DNA from: Meloidogyne chitwoodi
Taxonomy: Eukaryota > Nematoda > Chromadorea > Rhabditida > Meloidogynidae
Length of the DNA: 64,000 nt
Assembly (NCBI GenBank): GCA_015183035.1
Contig: JACZZP010000002.1
Coordinates: 1,426,001 to 1,490,000, forward strand
Direction: 5' to 3'
Below the pieces are notes generated by a model, which saw only the letters and a list, made by a program, of their open reading frames with translations, was not told the DNA's origin and ran no database searches. Of the stretch, positions 22,502 through 35,205 are shown piece by piece. The first letter of the stretch is position 1. Each line of letters starts with the position of its first letter. A program made the translations under genes and the position numbers.

Positions 22502-24998
22502 TTAACGTCCAATATTTAATAAAGTTTGCCTAACAGCTCCCTGTACTAAATGTTTAGCATATAATTCATCCAATTTAAAATAAGTCTGAACTTTTATATA
22601 ACGTTCATGAATTGATAATCTTTTTTTTTTAAATTAAAATATATTTAAATATTTATTTAATTTACTTTGGACTTCTAAGTACAACACCTCTCATTGAAGG
22701 AAGTATTAAACCCATTTGAAGTATTTCTGTTAATAATTTTTCCAAAAATTCTGCCCCAAAAAGGCCTAAATCTTCAAATGTATTTTGATCAACATCATTA
22801 ACATTTGCTTCAATTAAACGAAAATCTAAATTTTCTATAGTTGCATTTCCCAAAATTTGTGTTTTCTGTGAATTATTTAAAAATATTTATTTTTTAAATT
22901 AATTTTTGATTTACTTCTATCCAGAAATGTATATTTGACGTTAATGTTGTTTCTGAACGAAGAATTTGCTCTTTTTGTTGTGTTATATCTTTTGGACGTA
23001 CAAACTGTTTTTTTAAATATAAAAATTAAAAAAATAAATAAAACCAAATCCATTTTTCCATGTAAACGAAAACGAGCATTTCCTTCAATAAAAACCATAA
23101 TTGGAGCTTTTTTAGCAGAATAATGAATTTCAACTTCACGATCTGGGTATTGATTTCCCAAAGAACCTAAATATTCTCCAATACAAAAACCAGTAACACA
23201 AGTTGTTTTTAAAATATCTTTAAGTTGAGGTGATGACTAATAATTAAAATAATTAATTAAAATATATTTAAAAATAATAACCTCTGGCCCTACAATAATA
23301 TCCATATATTTTTGTTTAAATGCATGATAAAGCATAGAATTAGCTTTAAAAAAATTAAAATTTATTTTAAAAAATTATTAATTTACCAATATAATCTGTT
23401 CCAAAAAATTCTGCCATATGAACCCCTTGTGGTTGAGGAATTAAAACATTAGGAGGAAAAAAAGGAGTTTCTCCTAAACCTCCAAAAGAAATTTCTCCAC
23501 GAGATTTTATCATAATTGTTCCCTTTTTTTAATTTAAAAATAATTTAAAAACATTTATTTACTTGACTAATAAAAGGATCATCAATTAATGCAAAATTTA
23601 AAATTAAATTTTGATCTCTTAATTGTTTAATAAAATTAAGTAATGATAAATTATTATAAGGAAATGCTTCTCTTAATAATGAAATAGAAGAAGAAGAAGA
23701 AGATTTATTTAAATTTAAAGTTTGTCTTTTAAATAATTTTGAAGAAATTATTTGTTTTTTTTGATTATTTCTTTTAAATTTTTTTAAATTTAAAGAAGAT
23801 ATTTGTTGTTCAAAACTTTTTCCAATTAAATCTAATTGATGCTCATTTATTCGAATCTTTTATTATAAAAATTAAATATTATTATTTATTAAATACTTTT
23901 AAAGGCATTGTTGAAAGTATTGAATTTAAATCATTATTTATAATTCCTTCAATCATATGACAAATACGTTGTTCTACTGTTGGCTAATTTTTAAAATATT
24001 ATTTTAATAATATAATTTATTTATTATTTTTTAAACCTTAAAATGTGCAATTAAAAATGCCTTAAATGTATCTTAAAAAATAAAATAATTAAAATATTTA
24101 AAAAAAATATTTACTAATAAAAAAATCAGTAATAACTCCACTATTTCTAACACTAAGATCTACATAACCAACTTGAGCAGAACAAAAAATTAATTGTACT
24201 TGTGGTGCTCCGGATAAATTTCTAACTGGGTAAGTGTAAATAATTTTTATAAATATTTTTTAAAATTTTTATTTTTTAACCTAATCATTCTCATAGAAAT
24301 AGTTAATCCAAAATGTCCAAGTAATGATTCAAATTGACCTAAAAATATTTAAAAAATTTAATTAAATTTTAAAAAAATATTTTAGCCTTGTATAGGCACA
24401 GAAGGTAAAAGAAGTGCTCCATTTAATCGAGCATCAAAATTGCCATTTGAACTAAAAATATATTATTAAAAAATTAATTAATTATTTAACCGTAAATGCA
24501 TTTTACTCATTTTCCAAGTAAAAGTATCTGGAGTTATTAAATCTAATGAATAATCAACAGGAGGCCAATATTTTGAAACATAAGCATTAAATATAGAAAC
24601 CTAAATATTTATTTTTAATTTAATTTAAATTAATATTTACTTGTCCATTATCTATTGTTTCTGTAATTGTTGGTAAACTATTTTTTAAATAAATTAATTA
24701 ATTTAAATTTATTTTTTACTTAATTTTTAATATTTCATCATTTATAACTTTCATTCCAATTTCTCTTAAATAAGCTAATCCTGTTGGCATTATTCTAACA
24801 AAAAATCCTCCATTTCCTTCATTTGTATTTTGCTTTAATATTTATTAAAATTATTATATTAATTAAAAGAAAACAAACAAAAAGTAAAGGAGAAATATCT
24901 GGAAATTGTTGATAATTATTATTAGTTGTTTGCTGAGAATTTATATTATTAAATATTTTGTTGAACAAAAAAAATAAAAAAATAATAAAAATATTCAT
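22502..24998 (-). CDS. BPI/LBP-family secreted lipid-binding protein
   Basis: Minus strand, start ATG 24996-24998, stop 22502-22504. A strong signal peptide (MNIFIIFLFFLFNKIF) precedes the first barrel: GGFFVRIMPTGLAYLREIG, SLPTITETIDNGQVSIFNAY, FDARLNGALLLPSVPIQGQF, SLLGHFGLTISMRM. Then come VQLIFCSAQVGYVDLSVRNS, FFINTFKAFLIAHFKPTVEQ and RICHMIEGIINNDLNSILS with a serine-rich linker (SSSSS). The second barrel contains FALIDDPFIS, IMIKSRGEISFGGLGETPF, MLYHAFKQKYMDI and CVTGFCIGEYLGSLGNQYPD, and ends GAVRQTLLNIGR. This is the bactericidal permeability-increasing/lipid-transfer fold found in several nematode paralogs. Lipid or endotoxin binding is inferred from family. Two cysteines flanking the first barrel could form the conserved disulfide. 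Confidence 0.87.
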
Positions 24999-26164
24999 TT
25001 TTTGAAAATAAATACTAAAATATATTTGTTTTTTTAAATTATTTCCAAATATATTTAAAATAGAATAAATAAATTAATTTAATATTTTATTTTTATTATA
25101 TTTATATTCACATACATTTATTTATCTGTTTAAACTATTATTTTATTTAATTGTCCAATTTATTCTTCTTTTCTTCTTTTAATTATTCTAGCTTTATCTT
25201 CTCATTAAAAAATTTTTTTTTATAATTTTTTGATCATTTTTATATAAATTATTGTTTTATTTTGTAATGGAAATATATATTTATTTTATTTATTTATAAA
25301 AATAAATTTCTTTCTTTTCTTTTTTTTAATCTATTCAACAATTTTGTGATCATCAAAAAAAATAAAGCGAAATAATCCTCTTTTCTTCTTTTTCTTTAAA
25401 ATCGTTCAATCAACTCACACATAAACACGCTTTTTAAGGAAAACGATCGTTACAAAATTGTGACAATAAAAAATAAATAAAATTATTTATTTTTAATTTT
25501 ATAATAAAAACTTTCAGTTAAAAGAATTTAAGTAAATTAATTTAATAAAAATTATGCTCTTTTAATCAAAAAATGTATTAATTATTTTATTTAGGTATTT
25601 GTTTAATTATCTCTTTAAAATAAAATTGACAATGAGTGAAGAAAAAATGAAGCATTTCATTTTGTCAACTTGTCATTTTGTCTAAATACATTTGGTGGCA
25701 TTTTGTCCAAAACCTAAAAAGTTTATTTGCATTCAAATTTTGATTTTATGAAATTCCTATTTGAGTCTCATAGTCTGAAAGAGAGAGGATATTTTATAGA
25801 GATCGGAATTTTATCCGGGATCGGGAACCGGGAAATTTAAAAATTGAACGTTCGGGAGGGACCCGGATCGGGAATTCCCGTTTTTTCCAGATCCAAAAAT
25901 AAGCGGGTCCCGACCGAGAAACCGGGAAAAAGAACCGGGAATTGCAAATATGACCGGCCGGGACCCGAAACGGAAAAACCGGGAATTCCCGATCCCGTTT
26001 TCATCCCGATGTCTAAAAAAAAACGGGATCGGGACCCGATCCCGTTCCGAGCTCTAATATTTCAAGCAATTATAATTTGTATCCAATTGAGTATTCTTAT
26101 TAAATTTAAGGTAAACAATTTTACAAAATTTATACTCTTTTTTATAAAAATTAAACATTTGAAT
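24999..26164. other. Intergenic region with a GC-rich repeat island
   Basis: No supported gene. 25000-25800 is very AT-rich. 25806-26060 is a strikingly GC-rich repeat. An open frame of 114 codons over that repeat (25844-26188) reads only repeat-derived Arg/Pro/Gly and is not believed. Confidence 0.6.
25806..26060. repeat. GC-rich degenerate CGGGA/TCCCG repeat, partly palindromic
   Basis: Dense copies of CGGGA, GGGATCGGGA, ACCGGGA and the complement TCCCG occur, e.g. GATCGGGAATTCCCG, CCGGGACCCG and GGGATCGGGACCCGATCCCG. The block stands out against flanks that are mostly A and T. The units are imperfect and mirror each other, so the region can fold. No coding content. Confidence 0.9.
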
Positions 26165-28451
26165 TTAAATATGAATAATTTTATTTAATTTTATATTATC
26201 ACAAAGTTTATCAATTAATACTTGTTCTTGCCAATTAATTAACTAATTAAATAGAATATATTTAAATATTAAAAAAAATATAAATATACCTCAATATTAT
26301 TTTTAGAAATTGATTGTTTTTTTATTATAATATTATTATTGCCTTCTTAAAATTAAAAACAAAAATATATTAAAAAAAGCTTTATAATTTAACCATTTTC
26401 TTCTTTTTCATTTTTTTGTACTATTAATTTATCAGTTTCTTTTAATTTTAAATAATGAGAAACAGTTGAGGCCACAAAAGCATCACCAAGAACATTTATT
26501 GACGTTCTTATTCGATCACTTTATTAAAAAATTAATTAATATTAAAAAAAAAACAAACAGTAGCCAATCAGCTGTAATAACTAAAGGAATATCTTTTACT
26601 GGCAATCCAACAGTTGATAAAATTACAAAAATAGATACTAAACCAGCAGGTACTGAATTTAATCCTAAAGAAGCTATTGTTGCTATAAAACTAAAATAAA
26701 TATATTAATTAAATAAATTAATTAAAATAACCTAACAGTTATAACTTCAGTTAATGTAAGTGTTACATTATTTAATTGAGATATAAAAATAACAGCAACA
26801 GCTTCATATAAAGCATTTCCATCCTTTTTTTTATAATCAAAATTATATAATTATATATAAAACCATATTTATTGTAGAACCTAAAGGAAGTACAAAACGA
26901 GTAATTCGACTATCAATATTTAAATTCTCTTCCATACAACGCATTGAAACTGGCTTTAAATTTTAATAAATAAAATTAATTTATTTATTATATTTTTTTA
27001 CTAAAGCTGCACCACCAGATGCTGTTCCAAAAGCAGTAACTAAAGCTTGAAGCATTCCTTTAGCAATCTTTTTTTTTATTTTTAATTTAAATAATAATTA
27101 ATTTAAAAAAAATAAAAACTTTTAATGGATTTTTTCGAGTAAATAAAAAATAAATTAAAGGCATAGTTATAAATGTATGAATAAATAAAGCACTTAAAAC
27201 AGTAAAAACATAAAAAAAAAGAATTGCTGCTGTATCACTTAACTTTATAAAAATAAATAATTATATAAAAATATATTTATTTATTTACATTTGTTAACTC
27301 AAGTAAATTTCCAGAAATTAAACTTATAATACCTACTTTAAAATTAATTAATTAATTAAAAAAAACAAACAAACGAGGTGTTAACCACATAAAAATACCA
27401 ACTAATTGCATTATTACTGTCTATAAAAATAAATAATTAAATCTTTTACAAATATTTACTTCAAGAATAATAAAAAATTCAACAATAATACGTGCTCTTT
27501 CACCCAATTGTGATATTACTATGCCAAATCCAGTACAAAAAACAATAATTCCTTTTATTTTATTAAAAATATATTTGTTAAAACAAACCTAAAATATTCA
27601 TTCCATTTATATTTTCTATTTTTTTACGATAAATTTGATTAAAATCATTTCCTTGAGATGAATTGTCTGTTTGAATTTTAGAAAAGTTATAATAAGCACT
27701 TCCACTACGTTTATTTGAGGGAAAATAATATTTTGTTTGTGTTCTTTGCATTGTTGCTTGAATTACATTTTCTGGGAACATATTTCTAATTATTAATATT
27801 TAAAAATAAAATATTAAAAATAATAACCTAATAACATCAAGAAAAGTATCTAAAGGAGAAATTGGATTATGTTGTATTTCTAAATATGCCAATTCTTTTT
27901 TTATTGAAGGATCACCTGGATGAATAATTAAAACAAGTAAAATACCTGTCTAACAAAAAAAAAGAAAATAAAATTTAAAAAAATAAATAAAATGAAACCA
28001 TAGTAGCAAAAATAGTAGTTATTATATAATAACCAACAGTAAATAAACTCATTTTCCCAGATTCTTTAACATCCATTTGAGCTAATGCTGAAAAAGATTA
28101 TTTAAATATTTAATGTCAATAAAAAATAAATAAGAACAAACCAGATACAAGAGAAGAAAAAATTAAAGGTAAAATCATTAATTTTAATACTTGCATAAAT
28201 ATCTCTCCTAAAAATATTTTTTTAATTTTTAATAAAAATAAAATAAACAAACCAGGAAAATTAATTAATTTAATAGATTCTTGACTAAGATTCATTCCAC
28301 GAAGAGAAAATCCAAGCATTAATCCAATAAAAACAGAAAAAATAGTTAAAGATAAAAGTGAATGTGATTTAAAAATAATAAACAATCTTTGATAAAAACG
28401 ACGATTTGAATGTCTGCTAATTCGACGAATAATTTGAAAACGATGAACCAT
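26165..28451 (-). CDS. SLC1-family glutamate/amino acid transporter (EAAT-like)
   Basis: Minus strand, start at 28451 ([19 protein letters not shown]); stop probably 26165-26167. TM1-3 read [40 protein letters not shown], and [21 protein letters not shown] long extracellular loop follows ([16 protein letters not shown]... [10 protein letters not shown]), with NFS and NSS glycosylation sites. Then [20 protein letters not shown] and the HP1 region [20 protein letters not shown]7 is [22 protein letters not shown]2 and TM8 read [19 protein letters not shown] and [20 protein letters not shown]. The D-D-R-T-N set that binds substrate in TM8 is intact. HP1 has SGGAALP in place of SSSATLP. The protein would clear glutamate or neutral amino acids at the plasma membrane with Na+. 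The two last small exons are less certain. Confidence 0.88.
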
Positions 28452-28805
28452 TTTTTATAATTTAAAATTAATATTGTTTATTTTCCTATTAAAAGTACTA
28501 CTACTAAATACTACATATTTATTCCCAAAATATATTAAATAATTTATCTAAATGTTTTATCGATTCAGTAAAGAAAATTGACTACTGACAAATGAGAGAG
28601 AAATTACAAAACTATAAATATTATTATCAGTGAAAAACAAAAAATAAAAAAAAATAAAAGTGAAATTAAGTAAAATTTAATTTTTAAATCATTCATATGT
28701 ATATTTAAAAAAAATAATTTAAATAATATATTCATAATTATTACTAGCTATCTATTTTATTTTCATAAATAAGTATATAACAATTTTTGTTTCTAATAAA
28801 ATAAA

Positions 28806-29654
28806 TTATTTCTTTTTAAACCATTTTGGCAACGGTTGAGAATTTTCCCTCGCTTCTCTTCTTCGTAAAATGTCTAATGAATTAATATCAGAAATATTTA
28901 TTTGTGTATTATTAGTATCATCTAAATTTTGAGATTGAGGTTGATAAATGCTGTTTTGTGATAACCTAAATATTTTTTTAAATTAAAAAAGATATATAAT
29001 ATTTATACCATTTAGTACTAATTAATTCAGCTTCTTTTTCAGAACATTTTTTAATATTTTTTGTTTTTATTAAAAATTCATCCAAAGAATTAAAAGAAAA
29101 TAAATTAATTGGATGTATTATAATATTTGACTTTGGTACTAAATCAGCGTTTAAAAGAGTTATTTCATTCTTTTCTAATTTTTTCATTGAATATCTAAGA
29201 TTAAATTGTCCAATAGAAATATTTTCATTAATAAAATTAAAAAGACATGAAACTTAATTATTTAAAAAAATTAAAAAATAAATTAATTTTAAATTGTAAC
29301 CTGGTTCAGAAGAAATAAATAAAGCTTGTATTATATATTTCCCAAAAAGTTTAAAACGAACAACACAATTCTTCCAGGCATTTTCACGTCTTTTACGATT
29401 TTTTTCTTCCAAATATTTTCGAGGAATTAAAACATTTAAATTTTCACTGTTTATCCGAAATAATTTCAAATATTTTTAAAAATTTAAAGAAACCTTTTTT
29501 CAGCTAAATGTCTTGCCATAATTGCCATATCTTCAGCAGTAACTTCAAAAATTTGATCCTGTTCAGAATCAGAATTTTCTGTAGCATCATCTCTTAGAGA
29601 AGGTGGAGGTAACTCAAAAACAACAGCATTTCTGTCAATTTCTGGCAAATTCAT
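28806..29654 (-). CDS. UBX-domain protein, short ASPSCR1/TUG homolog
   Basis: Minus strand, start 29652-29654 (MNLPEIDRNAVVFELPPPS), stop 28806-28808. QIFEVTAEDMAIMARHLAEK matches the conserved helix of TUG just before its UBX domain. A basic stretch follows (EEKNRKRRENAWKN). The UBX domain reads CVVRFKLFGKYIIQALFIS, SEPVSCLFNFINENISIG, QFNLRYSMKKLEKNEITLL and NADLVPKSNIIIHP. The tail ends FPQPLPKWFKKK, equivalent to the VPKWLK end of human TUG. UBX domains bind the p97/VCP N-domain; TUG disassembles p97 hexamers and tethers GLUT4 vesicles. At about 230 residues it lacks the N-terminal ubiquitin-like domains of the 553-residue human protein and resembles the short plant PUX1 form. I see no upstream exons for the missing part. 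Confidence 0.78.
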
Positions 29655-30190
29655 TAAACTTTGTATTTAAAAACTAAAATAATTATTTTTAACATTTTAA
29701 ATCAATTAATATCCAAAAATATAAAAAAATGAATGAGAATCAAACAAAATTTACTCTTAAAAAAATAGTTCAATCTATCAACAGGATAATTTTTAAGGGA
29801 AAAATAAACAAAAATATTAAAAATAAATGTATAATGATAATTTTACCATTTAAGTTTTTACATAATTAATTATTTTAAAAAACAAAATAATTTACCGGCA
29901 AAAAAAATAAATTTAGGGAAAATTGAAAGGGGTACACCCCAGTTACCGCAGAGCTATAACTCTGTTTATAATTGTCATAAAATAGAGATCTTAGTGTCAT
30001 TCGACTCAGATCGTCGAGCTGAATCGAACCATGCTTGAGTCGACAATTTTTGATAAATATAAAATAAGTTATAGATCTGCTATCAAGTGGGCTTGCAGTA
30101 CAATGGCCTGCTCCCAATTGGAAGAATCAATATTTTGCAAATAATTTTTGAACAAAAAATAATTTATGTCAAATTCATCAATTATTTTAG
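29655..30190. other. Intergenic spacer with a partial dispersed repeat
   Basis: No gene. It contains GGGGTACACCCCAGTTAC (about 29929-29947) and GTCATTCGACTCAGATCG followed by TCGAGCTGAATCGA (about 29996-30026). Both resemble parts of the element at 62200-62420. Confidence 0.6.
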
Positions 30191-33100
30191 TCAATATCTA
30201 TTTCCAGCCATTCTGGCTAATGGTGATTCATATTCATTATTTTTACGCTTTTCTCTAAGGCTAATATTAGTAGAAGATGTAGAAATCTGTTCTTGTTGTT
30301 GTGGCTGTTTTGGTGGAGATTCTGACCTTCGAGTTTGTGTATTATGTTCACGATAATGTTGTTGATAATGATGATGATTATGAGAATATCTTCCACGCCT
30401 TCCTCTATATCCTCCTAATAATAATTTAAAAAATTAAATAATTTGGTACTTTTCTGTATGCAAACAAAGTCCACAAGTTTTATCTGTAAGCTATAATATT
30501 TTTTCATAAAGGATTTATTACCTAGAATACATTTTTTGAAAATAATAATTTTGGAACAATAACATCAAAAATATGATAATTTTTATGGAGGGAATATGTG
30601 ATATTTTAGTGAGTATAATTTCAAAATAATTATTTTCATACAAAAAATAATCCTTTAAGAAAAAATAAATATTATAACTTGCGGATAAAAATTGCAAACA
30701 ACTTTAGTAAGTAACAATAATTTTCATAAAAATAACCTCCAGAATATTGAAATGAAGGAAAAGATGAATCATCACAACGAGATTTTTCAAAAGAATTATT
30801 TGCTTGTTTATTAGATGAATCCATAGAAGAAGAAGAAGAAGAACAAGCAATTTGTTCATTGGTAAATGTTTGAGCTTCTAATTTTGGTTGTTTTGTTATT
30901 CCAATTTGATGAGTGGTTTGTTGCTGATATGCTGATGGAGGAGGTGCAGAAAAGTTTTGCGGGACTTGTTGTGATAATGGAGGAGGAGGCAAATTAAAAA
31001 AAGTATTTGCAATTGGATTTACTAAAAATTAATTTTAATAAATTAATAAAAACTAAAAAAATTAACCAGGCAAAAATGCAGGAGGTGGAATTTGAAAATT
31101 GATTGGCGGAGTCAAGCCAATTTGTTGTCGAATACCTACGTGTGTTCCAAATAGTTGTGAAGGTTGTTCAAAATTCTGTTGCTGTTTAGCTGCTTCTTCT
31201 AACGCAGCCATTTGTTTTTTAACTAATTCAGCTTCATCAGGAGTTGTTGAATTAATTCTATCTTTTAAAGTTTTATTACTTTCAATAATTTGTCCTGATG
31301 CACTTAAAAAATTAAAAAAAAATAAAATTATAAAATATTAATACTTTCTTCGCCTGGGATCTGTTGTACGCGGATCAATCACTCCAACTTCATAACGTTC
31401 ACAAAGTTCCTGGTCTTTAATTTCTTTCTGCATTTGTTCTGTTGAAGTAAACTGTTTATTATCAGTAGAAAAAGAAATATTCGAAGATAATATTAAATCT
31501 TCATTAGAATTAAGTTTTTGTTGGTTTGCCTGTTGATGTTGCTCTAATGTTCGTGAGACTAAATCAAATTGTTTTTCTGCAATTTTTCTTAAACGAGGAT
31601 CAGAATTAGAAGATGAAATTTGCTGAAAAAAATATTTAAAATTAAATTTAAAAAATACCTGAACCAATTTTATATCAAAATGCATATCAGAACTCTCAGT
31701 TAACGGTGTCAAATCCAATAAATGCAATTTCCATTCGCGTAAAACAGGAATTAAAGATGCAGGTTTGTTTTCAATTTCCTGATGTTGTTCATCAGCAAAT
31801 ACAGGAGAGGCCGGTGATTCTTTAAATGAAAGATAATAATTTGTTGAAAATTAAAAAAAACAAAATTAATCTAATTTTTATATATTAACAAATTATATCT
31901 TTTTTAATACCTTCAATAATATTTGTTTCTTCTGACAATCCAACATTAGCAAGTAAATCCAATGTATTGGCCTCTTCTTGTTTAATTATTGTTAAGGCAA
32001 CAGGAGGTTGTGGAAGACTATTTTGCTGAGTTATTTGTTCAAGCATTTGATTAATATTAAATCCTCCAGTATTTGTTTTTAAATCAGTTTCTTGTAATTC
32101 TGTTTTTGTAGGTTGGCATTCACTGCTTGGTAATCGAAGAATTTCATCTTTTTTTGGTGGTGGAGGTGGCGGAGGGGATCGTTGCAAAGAATTATCTTGA
32201 ATATCTCCTCTCATTGGCTTAAAATTAATATTTTTAAATCTTTAAATATAATTTTTTTTTATAGAAAATGAAATAATTATGGTGAATAAAAATTAATCTA
32301 AAGGGGAAAAATTGAAACTCACCGCAGACCCCATCTGCTGCTGTTGTGAATGTTGTAAAATAGCTGTAAGCATTGCTTGTGCCTGTGCGACTGCACTTGA
32401 AGGACCAAGCAAAGAAGGCTGATGTGGAAAATGTGGAACAGCAACTTGTTGAACTTGCTGTTGTAATTGTTGAAAAGAAGGAGGTTGTGACTGTATAACT
32501 TGGGAAGATTGATTTCCTGAGGGTGTTGACGATACTGGATTGAAAAAGCCAAAAGTAGCTGATGACGAATTTGAAGGCAAAGGAAGAGGACTTCCACCAC
32601 CAAGTGGTGGTGGCATAACAAGTCCAGGTGGAGGAATTGATGGTTGTTGTTGGCAAATTCCTCCAATTTCTTCATTGCTTACACTTAAAATTATAAATAT
32701 TTTATTTAAAGAAAGTTTAATAAAATAAACAAAAATATAAATTATTACCTAATTTCAGTAGGAGGAGCTGGAATTTGAATTCCAGTAACAAAAGATTCGT
32801 CTATTGGTTGCTGATGTTTGAAGAATGGCTGTTGTTGATTTGAGGGAGAAGTAAGACCCTTTTGTTGATGAGGATTTCGATTAAATTGTTGCTAATAAAA
32901 TAATAGTTATTTTTAAAATAAAAATTAAATAAAATACATGAGTCATTAAATGTGGTGGCTGTGGAGTTTGTGATTGAGAGAAACTTGATCCTCCAGATTG
33001 CATTGACTGGTTTTGATAAGGCCCTTGGAAACGAGTTGGACGGAAAAACGGGCGAATATTCCCACTCAAATGAAAACTTTGTTGTTGAGGATTATCAAAA

Positions 33101-35205
33101 CGTGTATGTTGTTGAGGTTGTGGACGTGTCAATCCAAGCCTTTCCTCTTCGAGTATCTTTTGAAAAAATAATTAAAAAAATTAATAAATTATTACCTTAT
33201 CCATAATAGGTCTGCTAACATCATCCAAAGGTTCGTGAGAGAAAGAACCTTTAAATAAAAATGAAATTATTAAATTATTAAAAAAACATACATTGCTCTT
33301 TTGAGCATTCTCCTTTATGGAAAGCTTTGCAAGGCCATTCGCCATGCATCAATTGACAAAAAAGGCCCTAAAAATTTAAAATTCACCTTAAAATAATAAA
33401 GAAAAAACCTTTTTACAATATCCTTGTTGATAATATCTACAAAGTTCAGGTCGCCGATGAGAATCTCCCGTTAAATGACTAAATGTGCAGTGGTCTCCAT
33501 CACGACAAAAACCCTCACGGAAAAATTTGCAAATTAATCGAGGAAAGAATGGACGACCTCCTCTATAACCCCATCCTTGAGTGCGTCCTCCTCTGCCACT
33601 TCTATCTCCTCCGTAATTAAAATAATGATTAAAATCACTGTCATCTCCACTTCTATGTGCATGAGAAGACCAAGGGCCATTTTCATCGAATGAAGGAGAA
33701 TTCTAAACAAAAAATTGTAAATTAAAAAGGAAATTAAATATAAAAAACCTCTAAATTTTCATCCTTAATTGTAAATCCATCACCACCAGATGGCCCATTT
33801 TCATATAATTGACGATAACGTTTTGCAGAATTTCCATATGAAATATCAAAATCTTCTGATTCATGTTGGAATTGTGATCGGGCAGATATATTCAATGGTG
33901 GACTCTGTGAGCGATGACGCCTATATTTAAATAAATTAAAATATAATAGTTTATACTCAAAATGCATTATGATCAACCCAAAAGATCAACAACCTATAAA
34001 TCAAAATCAAGAGTAATAGACAACAGAAAAGAATATTGATCTTATAGGTTGATTTACATATTCTCTCTCATTCACCTTCTATTTTTTTCTAATTGTCGCC
34101 CTTCTGAAAATCCAAGAGGCGGTGGAGTTTCTCGATTTAAATTTGAATGTTGTGGTTGTTGTTGAGTAGAAGAACGTCGAAAATCATTATCATCAGAATA
34201 TTGCTGACGAGGACTACTTTTATGTTGAGGAGAATTACTAGAACTTTTAATTGTATCTTCTGCTTCCATTGCACGAAAATCTTTATCGTCATCAAGATGA
34301 TGTTGTTCCCCAGTTATTATTTGTTTTTTTGTTGGTAAATCTGAAGAAGGATGTAAATTAAAATCTTTTTCTTCATTATCTTCTTTAATCATAGGCGATG
34401 TTCTTATTGGTGAAATATCTGGTGAATTTATTCGACCTCCTCTACGATAATTATGATGACGAATACCTCCACGAATACAAGCATTCCAAGAATCAAGCAT
34501 TTCTTCTTCTTGTTGATCATTGTTTTTCTACAAAAATTAACAAATTTCCTTTTCATTAAAAAATCTTATTTATAAAAAATATTTTTTTTAAATATACTTT
34601 ATATTTCCCTCAATTATTTATTTTTACTCTTTTTTAATTCAATTATATTTCAATATATCTTTTTTATCATTTCCATTAAATTCCCTCGAATTTTCTTTTA
34701 ATTTCCCTCGAAATTTTTAAATTATTTTTTACTCATTCCAACCCAAACCCTTTTTTATTTTCTCTACCATTGATACTCGTCCATCAAAATCTCGATATTG
34801 AACATTAGTTGTATCAATTCCACCCCTAGAAAATTTACTACCACTAAATGAACCTCCTCGTCCACTTCCTCCATGATGACCAGCAAAAGCTAAAAAATAT
34901 GTTTTATATTTTTTAATTATTAAAAAAATACATTTACGCCAAGAACTACTTCCACCTCTTTGAAATTCACGCAATCCTCCACTATTAATTATTTGTTGTC
35001 TTCCACTATTTGTAAATGATTGATATTCAGGAGAATTATTTGGAGATAATTCTTGAATTTCTTCTAAATTTTGTTTAAATTCTTTTTGTTGTTTTATTGT
35101 TTTTCGATTTTTCTCTTCTTCATCATCCGTAATTTCTCCTTCTTCAGGTAATTCTTCATTATCTTCCTTTTTTTCATCTTTTTCTTTTATTAAGTCTTCT
35201 TCCAT
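30191..35205 (-). CDS. CCCH zinc-finger protein, ZC3H4/ZC3H6-like
   Basis: Minus strand, start 35205, stop 30191-30193 (ends SPLARMAGNRY). The acidic N-terminus has ELPEEGEITDDEEE, followed by Gly/Arg-rich and Ser/Pro-rich stretches. Three CCCH fingers follow: CKFFREGFCRDGDHCTFSH, CRYYQQGYCKKGLFCQLMH and CKAFHKGECSKEQCSFSH. The HEPLDDVSRPIMDKILEEE block is the family's hallmark after finger 3. The rest is Gln/Pro-rich, with polyproline and DPRLRK / DPRTTDPRRRK motifs typical of ZC3H4. Known relatives pair with WDR82 in the Restrictor complex, which stops unproductive transcription; that role here is inferred. The join between the first exons (34729-34530) was not clear. If it fails, 34729-35205 would be a separate short gene, but the EEGEI motif argues for one gene. 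Confidence 0.82.

Noticed and set aside
25844..26188. 114-codon open frame rich in Arg, Pro and Gly
   Set aside because: It is a translation of the CGGGA repeat island.
32234..32675. Overlapping minus open frames rich in Ser/Thr or His/Leu
   Set aside because: They are other frames of the Gln/Pro-rich exon of the ZC3H4-like gene.
33990..34066. Small inverted repeat (GATCAACAACCTATAAATC / TTGATCTTATAGGTTGATTT) in a ZC3H4-like intron
   Set aside because: Pairing is short and imperfect; too weak to call an element.
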